Part shown: positions 52,034 through 62,187 of the stretch, piece after piece | Layout: each line of letters opens with the position of its first letter | How positions within the stretch are numbered: the first letter of the stretch is position 1 | Source: Dongia mobilis | Lineage (GTDB): Bacteria; Pseudomonadota; Alphaproteobacteria; Dongiales; Dongiaceae | Assembly (NCBI RefSeq): GCF_004363235.1 | Contig: NZ_SNYW01000006.1 | Location: 1 to 64,000, forward strand | Direction of reading: 5' to 3' | Length of the DNA: 64,000 nucleotides | Made by a program: the position numbers and the translations under genes | Notes under the pieces: model-generated | Told to the model about the DNA's origin: nothing | The model's input: only the letters and a program-made list of their open reading frames with translations | Databases searched by the model: none

Positions 52034-53716
52034 TCACAAGCTGCGGACGGTCCGCAGGAAGCTCTCCACCTCGTTGCGCAGGCGGGTGCCGTTGCTGGCC
52101 AGCTCATCGGCAGCGGACAGTACCTGGCTTGCGCCAGCGCTGGTCTGCTGCGACGCCTGTGTCACGCCGACAATGTTGCTGGTAACCTCGGCCGTGCCGG
52201 TCGAGGTCTGCTGGACATTGCGCGAGATCTCCTGGGTGGCGGCGCTCTGTTCCTCGACGGCCGAGGCGATCGTGGTCGAGATCTCGTTGACCCGATTGAT
52301 GGTCTGGCCGATCTCGACGATTGCCCGCGCCGATCCCTCGGTCGATTCCTGGATGGCGCGGACCTGGGCCGCGATCTCGTCGGTCGCCCGCGAGGTCTGC
52401 GACGCCAGGTTCTTTACTTCCGAGGCGACCACCGCGAAGCCCTTGCCCGCCTCGCCGGCACGCGCAGCCTCGATGGTGGCATTGAGGGCAAGCAGGTTGG
52501 TCTGGGCGGCGATCTCGTTGATCAGCGTCACCACGTCGCCGATCTTCTGCGCGGCCTCGGCCAGCTGCCCGACCTTGCCGTTGGTGTCGGCCGCCTGTTC
52601 GACGGCACCAGACACGATGCGGCTCGATTCGTTGACCTGGGCGCCGATCTCGCCGATCGACGCAGCCAGTTCTTCGGTCGCCGAGGCGACGGTCTGGACG
52701 TTCTGCGTCATCTGTTCCGAGGCGGCGGCGACGGCATTGGATTGCTGCGAGGTTTCCTCCGCGGTCGCCGACAGCGATTGCGCGGTCGACTGCAACTGCG
52801 TGGCGGCGGAACTGACCGCGCCGATCACTTCGGTGATCATGCGGTCGAAATCGCCAATCGCGGCTTCCATCTTCTGTCCCCGCTCGACCTGGCGCATCTG
52901 CTCGGCCTGCTGTTCCCCACGCAGCCGCTCCGCCTCGACCAGGCCGTCCTTGAAGACGCCGACCGCCTTCGCGACGCTGCCTACCTCGTCGCGCCGCTCT
53001 TGCCCGGCGACCGCGACGGCGAGATTGCCCTTGGTCAACTCCTCCATGACACCGATGATCCGGCCCAGCGGCCGCGTGATCGAACGGGCGATGACGAATG
53101 CCAGGATGGCACCGAAAACCATGGCGACCAGGACGACGCCTACCAGCAGATAGACCTCCGTCTCGAATACCTCGTTGGCGCGCTGATACTCCTCGCCCGC
53201 GACCCTGGCCTGCAGTTTGGCAAGCTCGTCAAGGCCGTTGGAAAGGGTGGCAAATGTCTCGGCGCCCCGGCTGAGGGCGAAGTCGCGTGCGCCATCGCGG
53301 TTGCCGGCGGTCAATCGGGCGAAGACTTCCGGCCAGACGGCATCGTAGGCCTCGCGCGCGGCGCCGGTGCGCTCGCCAAGCGCCGCCTCCTCCGGGGTCA
53401 GGCTGGTCGACATGAAAGCTTGCCAGAGCGCGTCGTGCGTACTCTTTCGGGCTTGAATTTCGGCCAGTTTCTCGGCCACGACCTTGGGGTCGTCACTGTT
53501 GAGGCCGGCCAGCACCGCCAGCCTTGTCTCGTAATAGCCGTGCACCAGTTGCTGTGTCTGGCTCAGCGGGATCGTGCGATCTTCATAAACCGTGCGCAGG
53601 TTTTCGCGGATCGATGCGGCACCATAGATGCCGAGCGCGCCGAGTATGCCCATCAGCAGGATGTTGCACAGCAACAGCATGCCGAGGCGGTAGATGATTC
53701 TGGTATGTGTCAACAC
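52034..53716 (-). CDS. Methyl-accepting chemotaxis protein
   Basis: The 560-residue receptor has TM1 (about 11-30), a periplasmic four-helix-bundle-type sensor region (about 35-190), TM2 (about 195-215), a HAMP linker, and the signalling domain with the conserved hairpin tip [40 protein letters not shown]. The GTG at 53716 has an AGGGGGAGA ribosome-binding site 7 bases ahead and puts TM1 at the N terminus. The frame is open to 53908, which I rejected. The ligand is unknown. No che genes lie in the window. Confidence 0.93.
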   Translation of the reverse strand: MLTHTRIIYRLGMLLLCNILLMGILGALGIYGAASIRENLRTVYEDRTIPLSQTQQLVHGYYETRLAVLAGLNSDDPKVVAEKLAEIQARKSTHDALWQAFMSTSLTPEEAALGERTGAAREAYDAVWPEVFARLTAGNRDGARDFALSRGAETFATLSNGLDELAKLQARVAGEEYQRANEVFETEVYLLVGVVLVAMVFGAILAFVIARSITRPLGRIIGVMEELTKGNLAVAVAGQERRDEVGSVAKAVGVFKDGLVEAERLRGEQQAEQMRQVERGQKMEAAIGDFDRMITEVIGAVSSAATQLQSTAQSLSATAEETSQQSNAVAAASEQMTQNVQTVASATEELAASIGEIGAQVNESSRIVSGAVEQAADTNGKVGQLAEAAQKIGDVVTLINEIAAQTNLLALNATIEAARAGEAGKGFAVVASEVKNLASQTSRATDEIAAQVRAIQESTEGSARAIVEIGQTINRVNEISTTIASAVEEQSAATQEISRNVQQTSTGTAEVTSNIVGVTQASQQTSAGASQVLSAADELASNGTRLRNEVESFLRTVRSL

Positions 53717-54158
53717 GGTGCCGTCTCCCCCTAGCTTCCGATCATGGCTTGCGACCTTGGCGTGGGGCGGATGCGCCGTGACCGATCTCCCAATCGGTCC
53801 CGCTGCCGGGATTTCCTGTGGCGCGGCCCGTGCTTCGGGCCGTCTGTCCGGCGCAGCGTCAAGGAGCAAGATGACGGCCGATGCGTCTTGCACCGGCGCG
53901 GACGACACTGCGTTTCATTTTCTAAAAAAGACTTAAATTTGAGACGAGTGCGGCAGGTTTCCGCATACATATGTTTGACAACGATCAAATAGGTTGGGTG
54001 GTCGGGCCATGACCGTCGGATCGACCGCGGCAACTCCGCCCGCGCCCGCCCGCATGACGTCATGTCATGGCCCGGGCGATTATTGCCGGGATGGCCTTGT
54101 CCGCCGACAGCGGCAATGATCGCGTCATGCCGCGAGAATCACTGCAGCGAGGTTGACC
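53717..54158. other. 442-bp divergent intergenic region
   Basis: The gap separates the chemoreceptor (minus) and the FAD oxidase (plus). Bases 53915-54000 are AT-rich (CATACATATG, TTGACAACGATCAAATAG) in a GC-rich setting and probably hold one or both promoters; no -10/-35 pair could be fixed. No coding frame in it shows family similarity. Confidence 0.4.
54053..54064. promoter_or_regulatory. 12-bp perfect palindrome CATGACGTCATG
   Basis: A perfect 12-base palindrome lies 95 bp before the predicted start of the FAD-dependent oxidoreductase. It could be an operator for a dimeric regulator. No regulator can be assigned from the sequence. Confidence 0.35.
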
Positions 54159-55490
54159 GTGACCGGATCGGGGCTTCCCCGCAGCCTATGGGCTGCCACT
54201 GCTTGTGCGGCACCTCCCTATGCCGAAATCCGGAACCGGCTGCCGGCTGGTTCGCCGACGAGCGCCGATGTGGTGGTGATCGGCGGCGGCTATACCGGGC
54301 TCAGCACGGCATTGCATCTGGCGCTGGCCGGGCGCAGTGTCATCCTGGCAGAGGCAGCGGAGCCCGGCTGGGGCGCCTCGGGGCGCAATGGCGGCCAGGT
54401 AATCGCCGGGCTGAAGACACCGCTGCGCGAACTGGCCGCCATTTTCGGCGACGACCGCGCCTGCGCTATCACCGTCAATATGGGGGGCTCGGCCGATCTC
54501 GTCTTCGCGCTGATCGAGCGCTACCGCATGGATTGCCAGGCTGGGCGCGGCGGCTGGCTGCAGGCGGCCCATGGTCCGAAGCCCTATCGCGACATCGTCC
54601 TCCCCCGCTACGAGCAATGGCGCGGCCTCGGCGTCGCCGCCCGGTTGCTCGACCGCGACCAGATGGCGGCGGCCATCGGCAGTTCGGCGCCGGCCTATCA
54701 CGGCGCCTGGCACGATCCGCGGGGCGGCGTGCTGCAGCCCTTGAGCTATGCCAGGGAATTGGCGCGCGCGGCCATCGCGGAAGGCGCCGTCATCCATGCG
54801 CAGATGCCCGTCCGGGCGCTGCGGCGCCAGGGAGAGACGTGGCAGGTGACGACGGATGCCGGTGTCCTGCGCGCCAATCAGGTGGTGCTGGCGACCAATG
54901 CCTATGGTGGCGTAGGCCGGGCCGAGTTGTGGCCGGGTCTGGCCCGCGCCGTCATTCCGGTCACCAGCTTCCAGATGGCGACGCAGCCGCTGCCGGCGGC
55001 GTTCGACCACATCCTGCCGGCTGGCATGGGTGTGACGGATTCGCGGCGCCTGCTGCTCTATTTCCGGCGCGATCATACCGGGCGCCTGGTCATGGGCGGT
55101 CGCTCGCCGGTCGAGGACGATCCGGCACTTGCCGATGCGCTGCCCCTGCAGCGCGCGATTCGTCGGCTGTTTCCGGAGCTTGGCTTGCCATCCCCGGAAT
55201 TCGTCTGGAGCGGCAAGGTCGCCATCACCCGCGATCGCCTGCCGCATATCCATATGCCGGCCGAGGGGCTCTGGGTATTTCAGGGTTGCAACGGGCGCGG
55301 CGTTGCCATGTGCACCATGATGGGCCGCATGCTGGCTGATCTCGCGGCGGGCATGGCGCCGGGCGAGGTGCCCTTTCCGGTGACGGCGCCCGACGCCTTT
55401 CCCCTTCACGGCCTGCGGCGGCTCGGCGTCTTCGCCCTCAGCCAGTATTACCGCCTGCTCGACCGGCTGGAATCCTGGGGCAGCACCTAG
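54159..55490 (+). CDS. FAD-dependent oxidase, PuuB/OrdL-like (DAO family)
   Basis: The 443-residue DAO-family protein has the dinucleotide-binding VVVIGGGYTGLSTALHLA (about 38-55), GWGASGRNGGQVIAGLK typical of gamma-glutamylputrescine oxidase-like enzymes, and the C-terminal FQGCNGRGVAMCTMMGRMLAD FAD segment. PuuB-type members oxidise gamma-glutamylated amines. I chose GTG at 54159 (GAGG ahead); TTG at 54153 is possible. Its stop is convergent with, and overlaps by 4 bases, the N-formylglutamate-amidohydrolase-like gene. Confidence 0.85.
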   Translation: MTGSGLPRSLWAATACAAPPYAEIRNRLPAGSPTSADVVVIGGGYTGLSTALHLALAGRSVILAEAAEPGWGASGRNGGQVIAGLKTPLRELAAIFGDDRACAITVNMGGSADLVFALIERYRMDCQAGRGGWLQAAHGPKPYRDIVLPRYEQWRGLGVAARLLDRDQMAAAIGSSAPAYHGAWHDPRGGVLQPLSYARELARAAIAEGAVIHAQMPVRALRRQGETWQVTTDAGVLRANQVVLATNAYGGVGRAELWPGLARAVIPVTSFQMATQPLPAAFDHILPAGMGVTDSRRLLLYFRRDHTGRLVMGGRSPVEDDPALADALPLQRAIRRLFPELGLPSPEFVWSGKVAITRDRLPHIHMPAEGLWVFQGCNGRGVAMCTMMGRMLADLAAGMAPGEVPFPVTAPDAFPLHGLRRLGVFALSQYYRLLDRLESWGST

Positions 55491-56236
55491 AAGGCGGCGC
55501 TGCCCTGGAACTCGCGCATCGCGGCCCCGAAAAGTGCCGCCCAGCGCTTGATGCCCGCATCGTCGGCCACCTCGTCCTGGCGGAACTCGACCTGGAGATA
55601 AGGGAGATTGCGCGCCAGCGCATGGACCGGCGTGCTGTAATCCTCGGCCGGATCCATGTTGTAGGGCTGGTTGTCGCCGACGGTTATCCCTGCGTTGCGG
55701 CGCAGGATCGCCAGCATCCGGTCGGTGGCATCGCGGGCTTCGTTCGACGACAGGGCGATCTGCCAGGGTCGGAAGGTGCCGCCCGCCATCTGCGCCGTCA
55801 TGGAATGGACCGAGAGAATGAGCGGCCGCTGCCCAGCCTGGAGCCGTGCCCCGATCACCGCCTCGATCGCGTCGTGATAGGGGGTGAAATAGGCATCGAC
55901 CCGCGCCTGCCGCGCTGCGGCGTCCAGAATTTGGTTGCCGGGAACGATGATGCCGTCGCTCACCGCCGGCATCGCCTTCGGATCATGCGGATGCCGGTTG
56001 CAATCGATGACGAGGCGCGACGTGCCGCACAGGACGGCCGGGCTGTCGAGATCGTCCGCCAGGATGCGGGCGATACCGGCAGCGCCGATGTCCCAGGCGA
56101 TGTGCTGCTGCAATTCGTGGCGGCCGAGTCCCAAGTCATTGAGATGTGGCGGCACCAGGTTGCTGGCGTGGTCGCAGATGATCACGATCGCGGCGGCGCC
56201 GGCCTGGTTGAGCAGGGTGAAGGGCGAATGGGCCAT
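55487..56236 (-). CDS. N-formylglutamate amidohydrolase family protein
   Basis: The 249-residue protein has family features: AAIVIICDHASNLVPPHLNDLGL, HIAWDIGAAGIARILADDLDSPAVLCGTSRLVIDCNRHPHDP and HSMTAQMAGGTFRPWQIALS. The acidic and histidine residues suit a zinc amidohydrolase. HutG-type members hydrolyse N-formylglutamate in histidine breakdown, but no hut genes are near. Its setting with transport and ligase genes suggests another N-acyl or glutamyl amide. It is last in the minus-strand operon after livH. Confidence 0.85.
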   Translation of the reverse strand: MAHSPFTLLNQAGAAAIVIICDHASNLVPPHLNDLGLGRHELQQHIAWDIGAAGIARILADDLDSPAVLCGTSRLVIDCNRHPHDPKAMPAVSDGIIVPGNQILDAAARQARVDAYFTPYHDAIEAVIGARLQAGQRPLILSVHSMTAQMAGGTFRPWQIALSSNEARDATDRMLAILRRNAGITVGDNQPYNMDPAEDYSTPVHALARNLPYLQVEFRQDEVADDAGIKRWAALFGAAMREFQGSAAF

Positions 56237-56248
56237 GAGAGCCGCCCG

Positions 56249-57133
56249 TCAGCGCACGGATTCGCGCCGGGGCACGATGCCCTGGGGCAGGAAGAAGAGG
56301 ACCAGGATGACCAGCGTCAGGCTGATCGCATCGCGATAGGCCAGCATCCCGTCCGGCAGATAGGCGCGCAAGGATACCTCGATGATGCCGAGGATGAAGC
56401 CGCCGATGACGGCGCCCGTGAGGCTGCCCAAGCCACCCAGCACCACCGCGATGAAGGCCTTCAAGACCGGCAGGAAGCCCATCATCGGATCGACCGAGCC
56501 GCGCTGGAAGAGCCACAGCACGCCGGCAATGCCGGCGAGGATGCCGGAGATGGCAAAGGCGGTCGAGATCACCATGTTGGCATTTACGCCCATCAGCCGT
56601 GCCACGTTGAAATCCTCGGCCGCCGCGCGCATGGCGATGCCGAGCAGCGATTTTTTCAGGAACAAGGTCAGGCCGAGCAGCGAAACAGCGGTGATGGCAA
56701 TCGAGAGCAGCTGGATGATGCCGATCTGCATGCTGCCCACGGAGACGGCGCCAATGATCGCATCCGGCACCGGGATCGCCTTGGGCCGGGCCGAGATCAG
56801 GTTCTGGAAGAGGATGTGCAGGATCGTGCTGACGGCGAAACTGGTCAGCAGCATGGTGGTGGGACTGGCGTTGCGCACGGGGCGGAAGGCGATGCGCTCC
56901 ATCAGCACGGCGGCCAAGGCCGCGATCAGCACGCCTGCCAGCAGCGCCAGGGGATAGGGTACGCCCATCAGCAGGGTGTAGAAAATGCCGTATCCGGTCA
57001 GCGTCATCAGTTCGCCATGGGCGAAATTTATGAGGCCGAGGACCGAAAAAACCACGGCGAGGCCGAGGCCCAGCAGGGCGTAGGTGCCGCCGAGGGCAAG
57101 CGCGTTGAGGCCCTGCTGCAGGAAATATTCCAT
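56249..57133 (-). CDS. livH: Branched-chain-type ABC transporter permease LivH
   Basis: The 294-residue membrane protein has about eight hydrophobic helices and the LivH signatures LNALALGGTYALLGLGLAVVFSVLGLINFAHGELMTL and AVVLGGLGSLTGAVIGGFILGIIE. It pairs with the LivM half of the fusion encoded at 59108-60925. It lies 3 bp after livF. Confidence 0.92.
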   Translation of the reverse strand: MEYFLQQGLNALALGGTYALLGLGLAVVFSVLGLINFAHGELMTLTGYGIFYTLLMGVPYPLALLAGVLIAALAAVLMERIAFRPVRNASPTTMLLTSFAVSTILHILFQNLISARPKAIPVPDAIIGAVSVGSMQIGIIQLLSIAITAVSLLGLTLFLKKSLLGIAMRAAAEDFNVARLMGVNANMVISTAFAISGILAGIAGVLWLFQRGSVDPMMGFLPVLKAFIAVVLGGLGSLTGAVIGGFILGIIEVSLRAYLPDGMLAYRDAISLTLVILVLFFLPQGIVPRRESVR

Positions 57134-57136
57134 GGC

Positions 57137-57856
<720 letters not shown>

Positions 57857-57881
57857 AATCCCCTCCGCTGCCGTTTCGTGA

Positions 57882-59051
57882 TCACTGCGCCGGCGGCACG
57901 TCGGCGCCGTTCGGCGTCACGTTGGCGACATGCACCTTCTGGCCTCCCTGGACCTTGTTGAGCGCCACCACCCGCAGCGGCACGCGGTTCATGCCCTTGT
58001 AGGTGATGCTGCCGGTGGCTACGGCGACGTTTTCCAGGTTGTCGATGGCGTCGCGCAGCGCCGGGCCTTCCAGGTTGCCGCCGGTCGCCTTCACCGCGGC
58101 TTCCACCACCTTGATCACGTCATAGCCGGTGGCGGTGAAGATGGCGCTGGGTTCCTCGCCGAAATGCGCCTTGAAATCGGCGTTGAATTTCTCCAGCGCG
58201 CTGCCCGGCGTCGGATAGCCGGCATTGGAGAAGACGACGCCTTCCGCCACTTCGCCGAGTTCCAGCGTGGTCGGCGAATCGATGCCGTCGGAGCCCAGCA
58301 CCGGCGCGGTGATGCCGGCCGAGCGCAGCTGGCGGATGAAGGCCGGGAAATCCGGCTCATAGGCCGCGGTCATGACGACATCGGGTGCCGGCGACAATTC
58401 CTTGATCTTGGTTACCTCGGCCGAGAAATCCTGCTGGCCCATCTTGAATTCCAGCGTCGCCGCCACGGTGCCACCCTTCTTCTCGAACACGGTCGCGAAA
58501 TAGCGCGGCAGCATCTCGGTATAGGGCGTATCGCGGGAGAGCAGGACCAGGGCATTCTTGTAGCCCTGCTCCAGCGCATAATCGGCCAGCGCCGTCGCCT
58601 GCAGGTTGTCGGCGGTATAGTTGGCGAACATGTAGTCGCCCACCATGCCAGGCAGGATCGGGGTCGAGGCGCAGGCGGCGATGGTCGGGATCTGGGCCGC
58701 CTGCGTGATCTGGCCGGTGGCGACGGCCGGGTCCACGTCGCAGGGGGCGATCATCACCTGCACGCCCTGGTCCACCACTTCCTGCGCCGTCACAGCGGCC
58801 TGGGCGGTGTCGGAGCGCATGTCGCGGCTGATCAGCTCGATCTGCTTGCCGTCGATGCCGCCGGCTTTGTTGATCTGCTCGACCGCCAGCTCGATGCCCT
58901 GCAGCGTCGGCTGGTCATAGGGGGCGAGATAGCCGGTGAAGCCGCCGACGAAACCGATCTTGATCGCATCCTGCGCCTGCGCGGCACAGAACGGCGCCAC
59001 TGCCATGATGGTTGCTAGAAGTGCGCCGTACTTTCCGATGTTCTTGGCCAT
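57882..59051 (-). CDS. Periplasmic substrate-binding protein, LivK type
   Basis: The 389-residue protein has a signal peptide (about 1-26, ending AAQAQ) and the two-lobed receptor fold: IKIGFVGGFTGYLAPYDQPTLQGIELAVEQINKAGGIDGKQIELISRDMRSD. It is the receptor of the ABC transporter. The family binds branched amino acids, but also amides, ureas, aromatics and polyamine-like compounds, so the ligand is open. The start at 59051 was chosen for the signal peptide; the frame is open to 59234. Confidence 0.9.
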   Translation of the reverse strand: MAKNIGKYGALLATIMAVAPFCAAQAQDAIKIGFVGGFTGYLAPYDQPTLQGIELAVEQINKAGGIDGKQIELISRDMRSDTAQAAVTAQEVVDQGVQVMIAPCDVDPAVATGQITQAAQIPTIAACASTPILPGMVGDYMFANYTADNLQATALADYALEQGYKNALVLLSRDTPYTEMLPRYFATVFEKKGGTVAATLEFKMGQQDFSAEVTKIKELSPAPDVVMTAAYEPDFPAFIRQLRSAGITAPVLGSDGIDSPTTLELGEVAEGVVFSNAGYPTPGSALEKFNADFKAHFGEEPSAIFTATGYDVIKVVEAAVKATGGNLEGPALRDAIDNLENVAVATGSITYKGMNRVPLRVVALNKVQGGQKVHVANVTPNGADVPPAQ

Positions 59052-59107
59052 TCCCTGTTTCCTTTCCTCGTTGGTTGGTTCGGTGATGATAGGATCCTCG
59101 TCGCCGC

Positions 59108-60925
59108 TCAGGTGATCACTTCCGCGTGGCGGCGGCCGAGATAGGCCTCGCGCACGGCCCGGCTTGCCTGCACCTCGGCGGCCGAGCCCAGGGCGATCAG
59201 CTGGCCCTTGTTGAGCACGGCGATGCGGTCGCACAGGCGCATGATCAGTTGCATGTCATGATCGACCACCAGCAGGCCGAGGCCGCGATCCTTGACCAGC
59301 CAGCCCAGGATGCCGAGGAGGTCGGCGGTCTCGCTCTCGTTCATGCCGGCCGCCGGCTCGTCCAGCAGCAGGAAGCGCGGCTCCAGCGCCAGCGCCCGGG
59401 CGATCTCCAGCCGGCGCTGCTGGCCATAGGCAAGGGTGCCGGCCTCGCGCTCGGCCAGATCGGCGATCTTCAGTTCGTCGAGCAGGTGACGGCTTCGCCG
59501 CACCAGTTCCGCGTGGCCGAGTTGCGGCCAGCGCTGGGTCAGCGCCGCCATCACGTTTTCGGCGGCGGTCATGTGGGCAAACAGGCGGATGTTCTGGAAG
59601 GTGCGGCCGATGCCCTGGCGCGCCACTTCATGGGCCGGGTGGCCGGTGATGTCGATGTCATCGATGCGGACCCGGCCGCCGCTCGGCGCATGCGTCCCGG
59701 CGATGCAGCCGAGCAGGGTGGTCTTGCCGGAACCATTCGGGCCGATCAGGCCCAGCACCTCGCCGACCCTGAGCTCAAGATCTACCTCGGCCACGGCGAG
59801 GAGGCCGCCATAGGCCTTGCTCACCTTCTCGAGGGTGAGCGTACCGGTTGGCCTTGCCTGTGTTGGCGCCGCCGCTTCCGTCGCCAATTCCTCCCGCTTG
59901 CGCAGGAAGGGCAGGAAGCGGTCGATCTCGGCAAAGCCCATCAGGCCTTCGCGCCTCGTATAGAGGATGGCGAGGACGATGAGGCAGAGGCCGATCTGGG
60001 TCAGGCCGAAAATCTGCGGCACCTGGAACAGGCCGAAATCGATGCCGTTCTCCAGGCGCCGCAGCATTTCGATGGCGGCGGTCACCAGCACGGCGCCGGC
60101 CACCGAGCCGGCGACGCTGGAAAGCCCGCCCACCACCTGCATGACGATGATCGCGAAGGCGAGGTCGAAATAGAATTGCTTGGCCGAGAAGACGGTGAGG
60201 AAATGTGCCAGCAGCGCGCCGGCGAGCGCCGAAAGCATGGCGGAGGCCACCCAGGCCACCTGGCGCTGCGCCGGAATGTCGATACCGATCGACTGCGCGG
60301 CGGCGTGGTTCTCGCGCGCGGCGCGCAGCAGCAGGCCGACGCGGCTGTCGCGATAAAGCCGTGCGATGACAATGGTGCCGATGGCGAAGGCGAGGGCGAC
60401 CGGCCAGGTGGCCAGCTTCGGGATGCCATAGACCGCCTGGTTGCCGCGGGTGAAGCCCTGGGCTGCCACGATCAGGCTCTCGACGATGATGAGCAGGCCC
60501 AACGTCGCGATGGTGGCCGATGAACCATTCAGGCGGCAGATGGCAAGCCCGATCAGATAGGCAATCAGGCCGACGATGAGCACGCTGGCGAGGAGTGCCA
60601 TCACCAGGCCGAACTGGCTCTGCAGGATGGGATCGGCCAGCAGCGGAAAGGCGGTCTTTTTGAGGGCGGGCGGGATGGTGAGGGTGGCCGAGATCTGCGC
60701 CCCCAGCGCCATGAAGGCGCAATGGCCGAAACTTAATATGCCGCTGTTGCCGGAAAAGAGCCCGAGGGCGCTGACCGCGATCAGCATGATCAGGAAATTG
60801 GTGACGGTCGTGATCATCGGGTTGCTGCCGAACAGGCCGATGAGCGCACAGGGCACGGCCAGCGCCAGTGCCATCACGATGGCACTGCGTGTCGCCTGCG
60901 GCACGATATAGGCGGAAATCGCCAC
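59108..60925 (-). CDS. LivM-LivG permease-ATPase fusion
   Basis: The 605-residue protein joins two transporter parts. Residues about 1-330 form a LivM-type permease with about ten helices (LGLFSGNSGILSFGHCAFMALGAQ, FDLAFAIIVMQVVGGLSSVAGSVAGAVLV). A linker of about 35 residues follows, and then a LivG ATPase with Walker A IGPNGSGKTTLLG, GIGRTFQNIRLF, signature LAYGQQRRLEIARAL and Walker B FLLLDEPAAGMNESE. I chose the GTG at 60925 with GGGAG upstream; a GTG at 61000 would add 25 residues. With LivH, LivF and the receptor it completes the importer. Confidence 0.9.
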   Translation of the reverse strand: MAISAYIVPQATRSAIVMALALAVPCALIGLFGSNPMITTVTNFLIMLIAVSALGLFSGNSGILSFGHCAFMALGAQISATLTIPPALKKTAFPLLADPILQSQFGLVMALLASVLIVGLIAYLIGLAICRLNGSSATIATLGLLIIVESLIVAAQGFTRGNQAVYGIPKLATWPVALAFAIGTIVIARLYRDSRVGLLLRAARENHAAAQSIGIDIPAQRQVAWVASAMLSALAGALLAHFLTVFSAKQFYFDLAFAIIVMQVVGGLSSVAGSVAGAVLVTAAIEMLRRLENGIDFGLFQVPQIFGLTQIGLCLIVLAILYTRREGLMGFAEIDRFLPFLRKREELATEAAAPTQARPTGTLTLEKVSKAYGGLLAVAEVDLELRVGEVLGLIGPNGSGKTTLLGCIAGTHAPSGGRVRIDDIDITGHPAHEVARQGIGRTFQNIRLFAHMTAAENVMAALTQRWPQLGHAELVRRSRHLLDELKIADLAEREAGTLAYGQQRRLEIARALALEPRFLLLDEPAAGMNESETADLLGILGWLVKDRGLGLLVVDHDMQLIMRLCDRIAVLNKGQLIALGSAAEVQASRAVREAYLGRRHAEVIT

Positions 60926-61042
60926 CTGGTGCTCCCAACCTCTCCGGTTCGCCGACCCTGCTTCCTTGCCGGCGTCCGGTTGCCTGCCTCGACCCGCCAC
61001 CCTTGTGCCGCCATCTGGCCTGCCGGGCAGCTGTTGCCACGA

Positions 61043-61071
61043 AGCTAAGCGTCGGGTGCCGGGACCGTCAA
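61043..61071 (-). promoter_or_regulatory. Candidate minus-strand promoter of the transporter operon
   Basis: On the minus strand TTGACG (61066-61071) and TTAGCT (61043-61048) are 17 bases apart. The -35 box sits two bases from the large inverted repeat, so a bound regulator would overlap the polymerase. The -10 match is weak. Confidence 0.3.
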
Positions 61072-61073
61072 CT

Positions 61074-61118
61074 CATTTATTACAGATTTTGCCATTCGAA
61101 CGATTTCTGTAATAAATG
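61074..61118. promoter_or_regulatory. 13-bp inverted repeat, probable RpiR-family operator
   Basis: CATTTATTACAGA (61074-61086) and TCTGTAATAAATG (61106-61118) are perfect reverse complements 19 bases apart. Each half contains a TTACAGA/TCTGTAA element similar to known RpiR-type sites with TGTAAT cores. Two such sites facing each other fit a tetrameric regulator controlling both divergent operons. The assignment to the adjacent gene is inferred. Confidence 0.65.
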
Positions 61119-61241
61119 GAACTTCCGCCATTGCGGCCGACGTGATAGCAATGACGCCAGGATGCGGGGCTGGCGATCTTGCGGTGGATGCCGCGGAAGA
61201 AGAGCCGGCCCGGCCAGAAACTTTCCAGGGAGTTATCCGGG

Positions 61242-62165
61242 GTGAAGCTTGCCGACATGACCGTGGCCGACCGGATCCGCCAGATTGCCGCCGACATGAC
61301 GCCGGCCGAGCAGAAGGTCTCGCGCATTCTTTTCGCCAGCGCCATGGTGGCGGGGCTCGACACGGTGGCGAGTCTTGCCGAGCGCGCCGGGGTGAGCGGC
61401 CCGACCGTGATCCGCCTCACCGCCAAGCTGGGCTTCGACAGCTATCTCGATTTCCAGCGCGTACTCCGCGACGAGATGGAGGAGCGGCGTAATTCCCCAC
61501 TTTCGCTCTATCCGCGCAGCCGCGAGGTGCTGAAGGGCGATCTGCTGGCGAAGTCGCGCGACATCTTCGCCGCCGGCATGAAGCAGAGCTTCGAGCGCAT
61601 TTCGCCCGGGGAATACAATGCCGTGGTGGATGCCGTCTGCGATCTGAAGAAGACCATTCATCTGGCGGGCGGCCGGTTCTCGCAGCTGGTGGCGCAGATG
61701 ATGTATCTGCACCTCTATCAGATGCGTCCCAATGTCCGCATGATCCAGGCGGGCCTGCAATCGCGCGACGACCAGCTGCTGGATCTCGGGCCGAAAAGCG
61801 TCCTGATGATCTTCGATTTCCGCCGCTACCAGTCGGATTCGGTGTCACTGGCAAAGGCCGCACACAGGCTCGGCGCGCAGATCCTGCTGGTGACGGATCC
61901 CTGGGAATCGCCCATTGCCGAATTCGCCAACCACGTGCTCTCGGTCGAGGTTGGCTCGCCCTCGCCCTATGATTCCATGGTGCCGGCCTTCGCCCTGGCC
62001 GAGGCGCTGATCGCCGGCATGGTGCCGCGCCTCGGCAAGGAGGCGTTGAAGCGGATCGAGAATCTGGAGGCGCTGCGCACCGGTTTCGAGTGGCGCGAGG
62101 ATGGCAAGTCCGGCCCGCCGGCCGGGCCTAGGCGCGCTGCCAGGAAAACCAAGAAACACAACTAG
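61242..62165 (+). CDS. RpiR-family transcriptional regulator
   Basis: The 307-residue protein has an N-terminal HTH_6 domain (about 5-85; MTVADRIRQIAADMTPAEQKVSRILF, LAERAGVSGPTVIRLTAKLGFDSYLDFQ) and a SIS domain (about 125-260; TIHLAGGRFSQLVAQMMYLHL, VLMIFDFRRYQSDSVSLAKAAHRLGAQILLVTD). SIS domains usually bind phosphosugars, but this branch often sits beside amine or glutamine-synthetase-like genes. GTG at 61242 has an AGGGAG site nine bases ahead; ATG at 61257 is an alternative. It is upstream of the ligase gene, 22 bp apart. Confidence 0.9.
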   Translation: MKLADMTVADRIRQIAADMTPAEQKVSRILFASAMVAGLDTVASLAERAGVSGPTVIRLTAKLGFDSYLDFQRVLRDEMEERRNSPLSLYPRSREVLKGDLLAKSRDIFAAGMKQSFERISPGEYNAVVDAVCDLKKTIHLAGGRFSQLVAQMMYLHLYQMRPNVRMIQAGLQSRDDQLLDLGPKSVLMIFDFRRYQSDSVSLAKAAHRLGAQILLVTDPWESPIAEFANHVLSVEVGSPSPYDSMVPAFALAEALIAGMVPRLGKEALKRIENLEALRTGFEWREDGKSGPPAGPRRAARKTKKHN

Positions 62166-62187
62166 ACGGAAAAGACAGAGAGGGAAG

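Larger units (their letters stand above)
60926..61241. other. 316-bp divergent regulatory region between liv genes and rpiR-type gene
   Basis: No gene lies here. It contains the 13-bp inverted repeat at 61074-61118 and, next to it on the minus strand, a TTGACG -35-like box. It must carry the promoters for the transporter operon (minus) and the regulator-ligase-amidohydrolase operon (plus). Confidence 0.6.
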
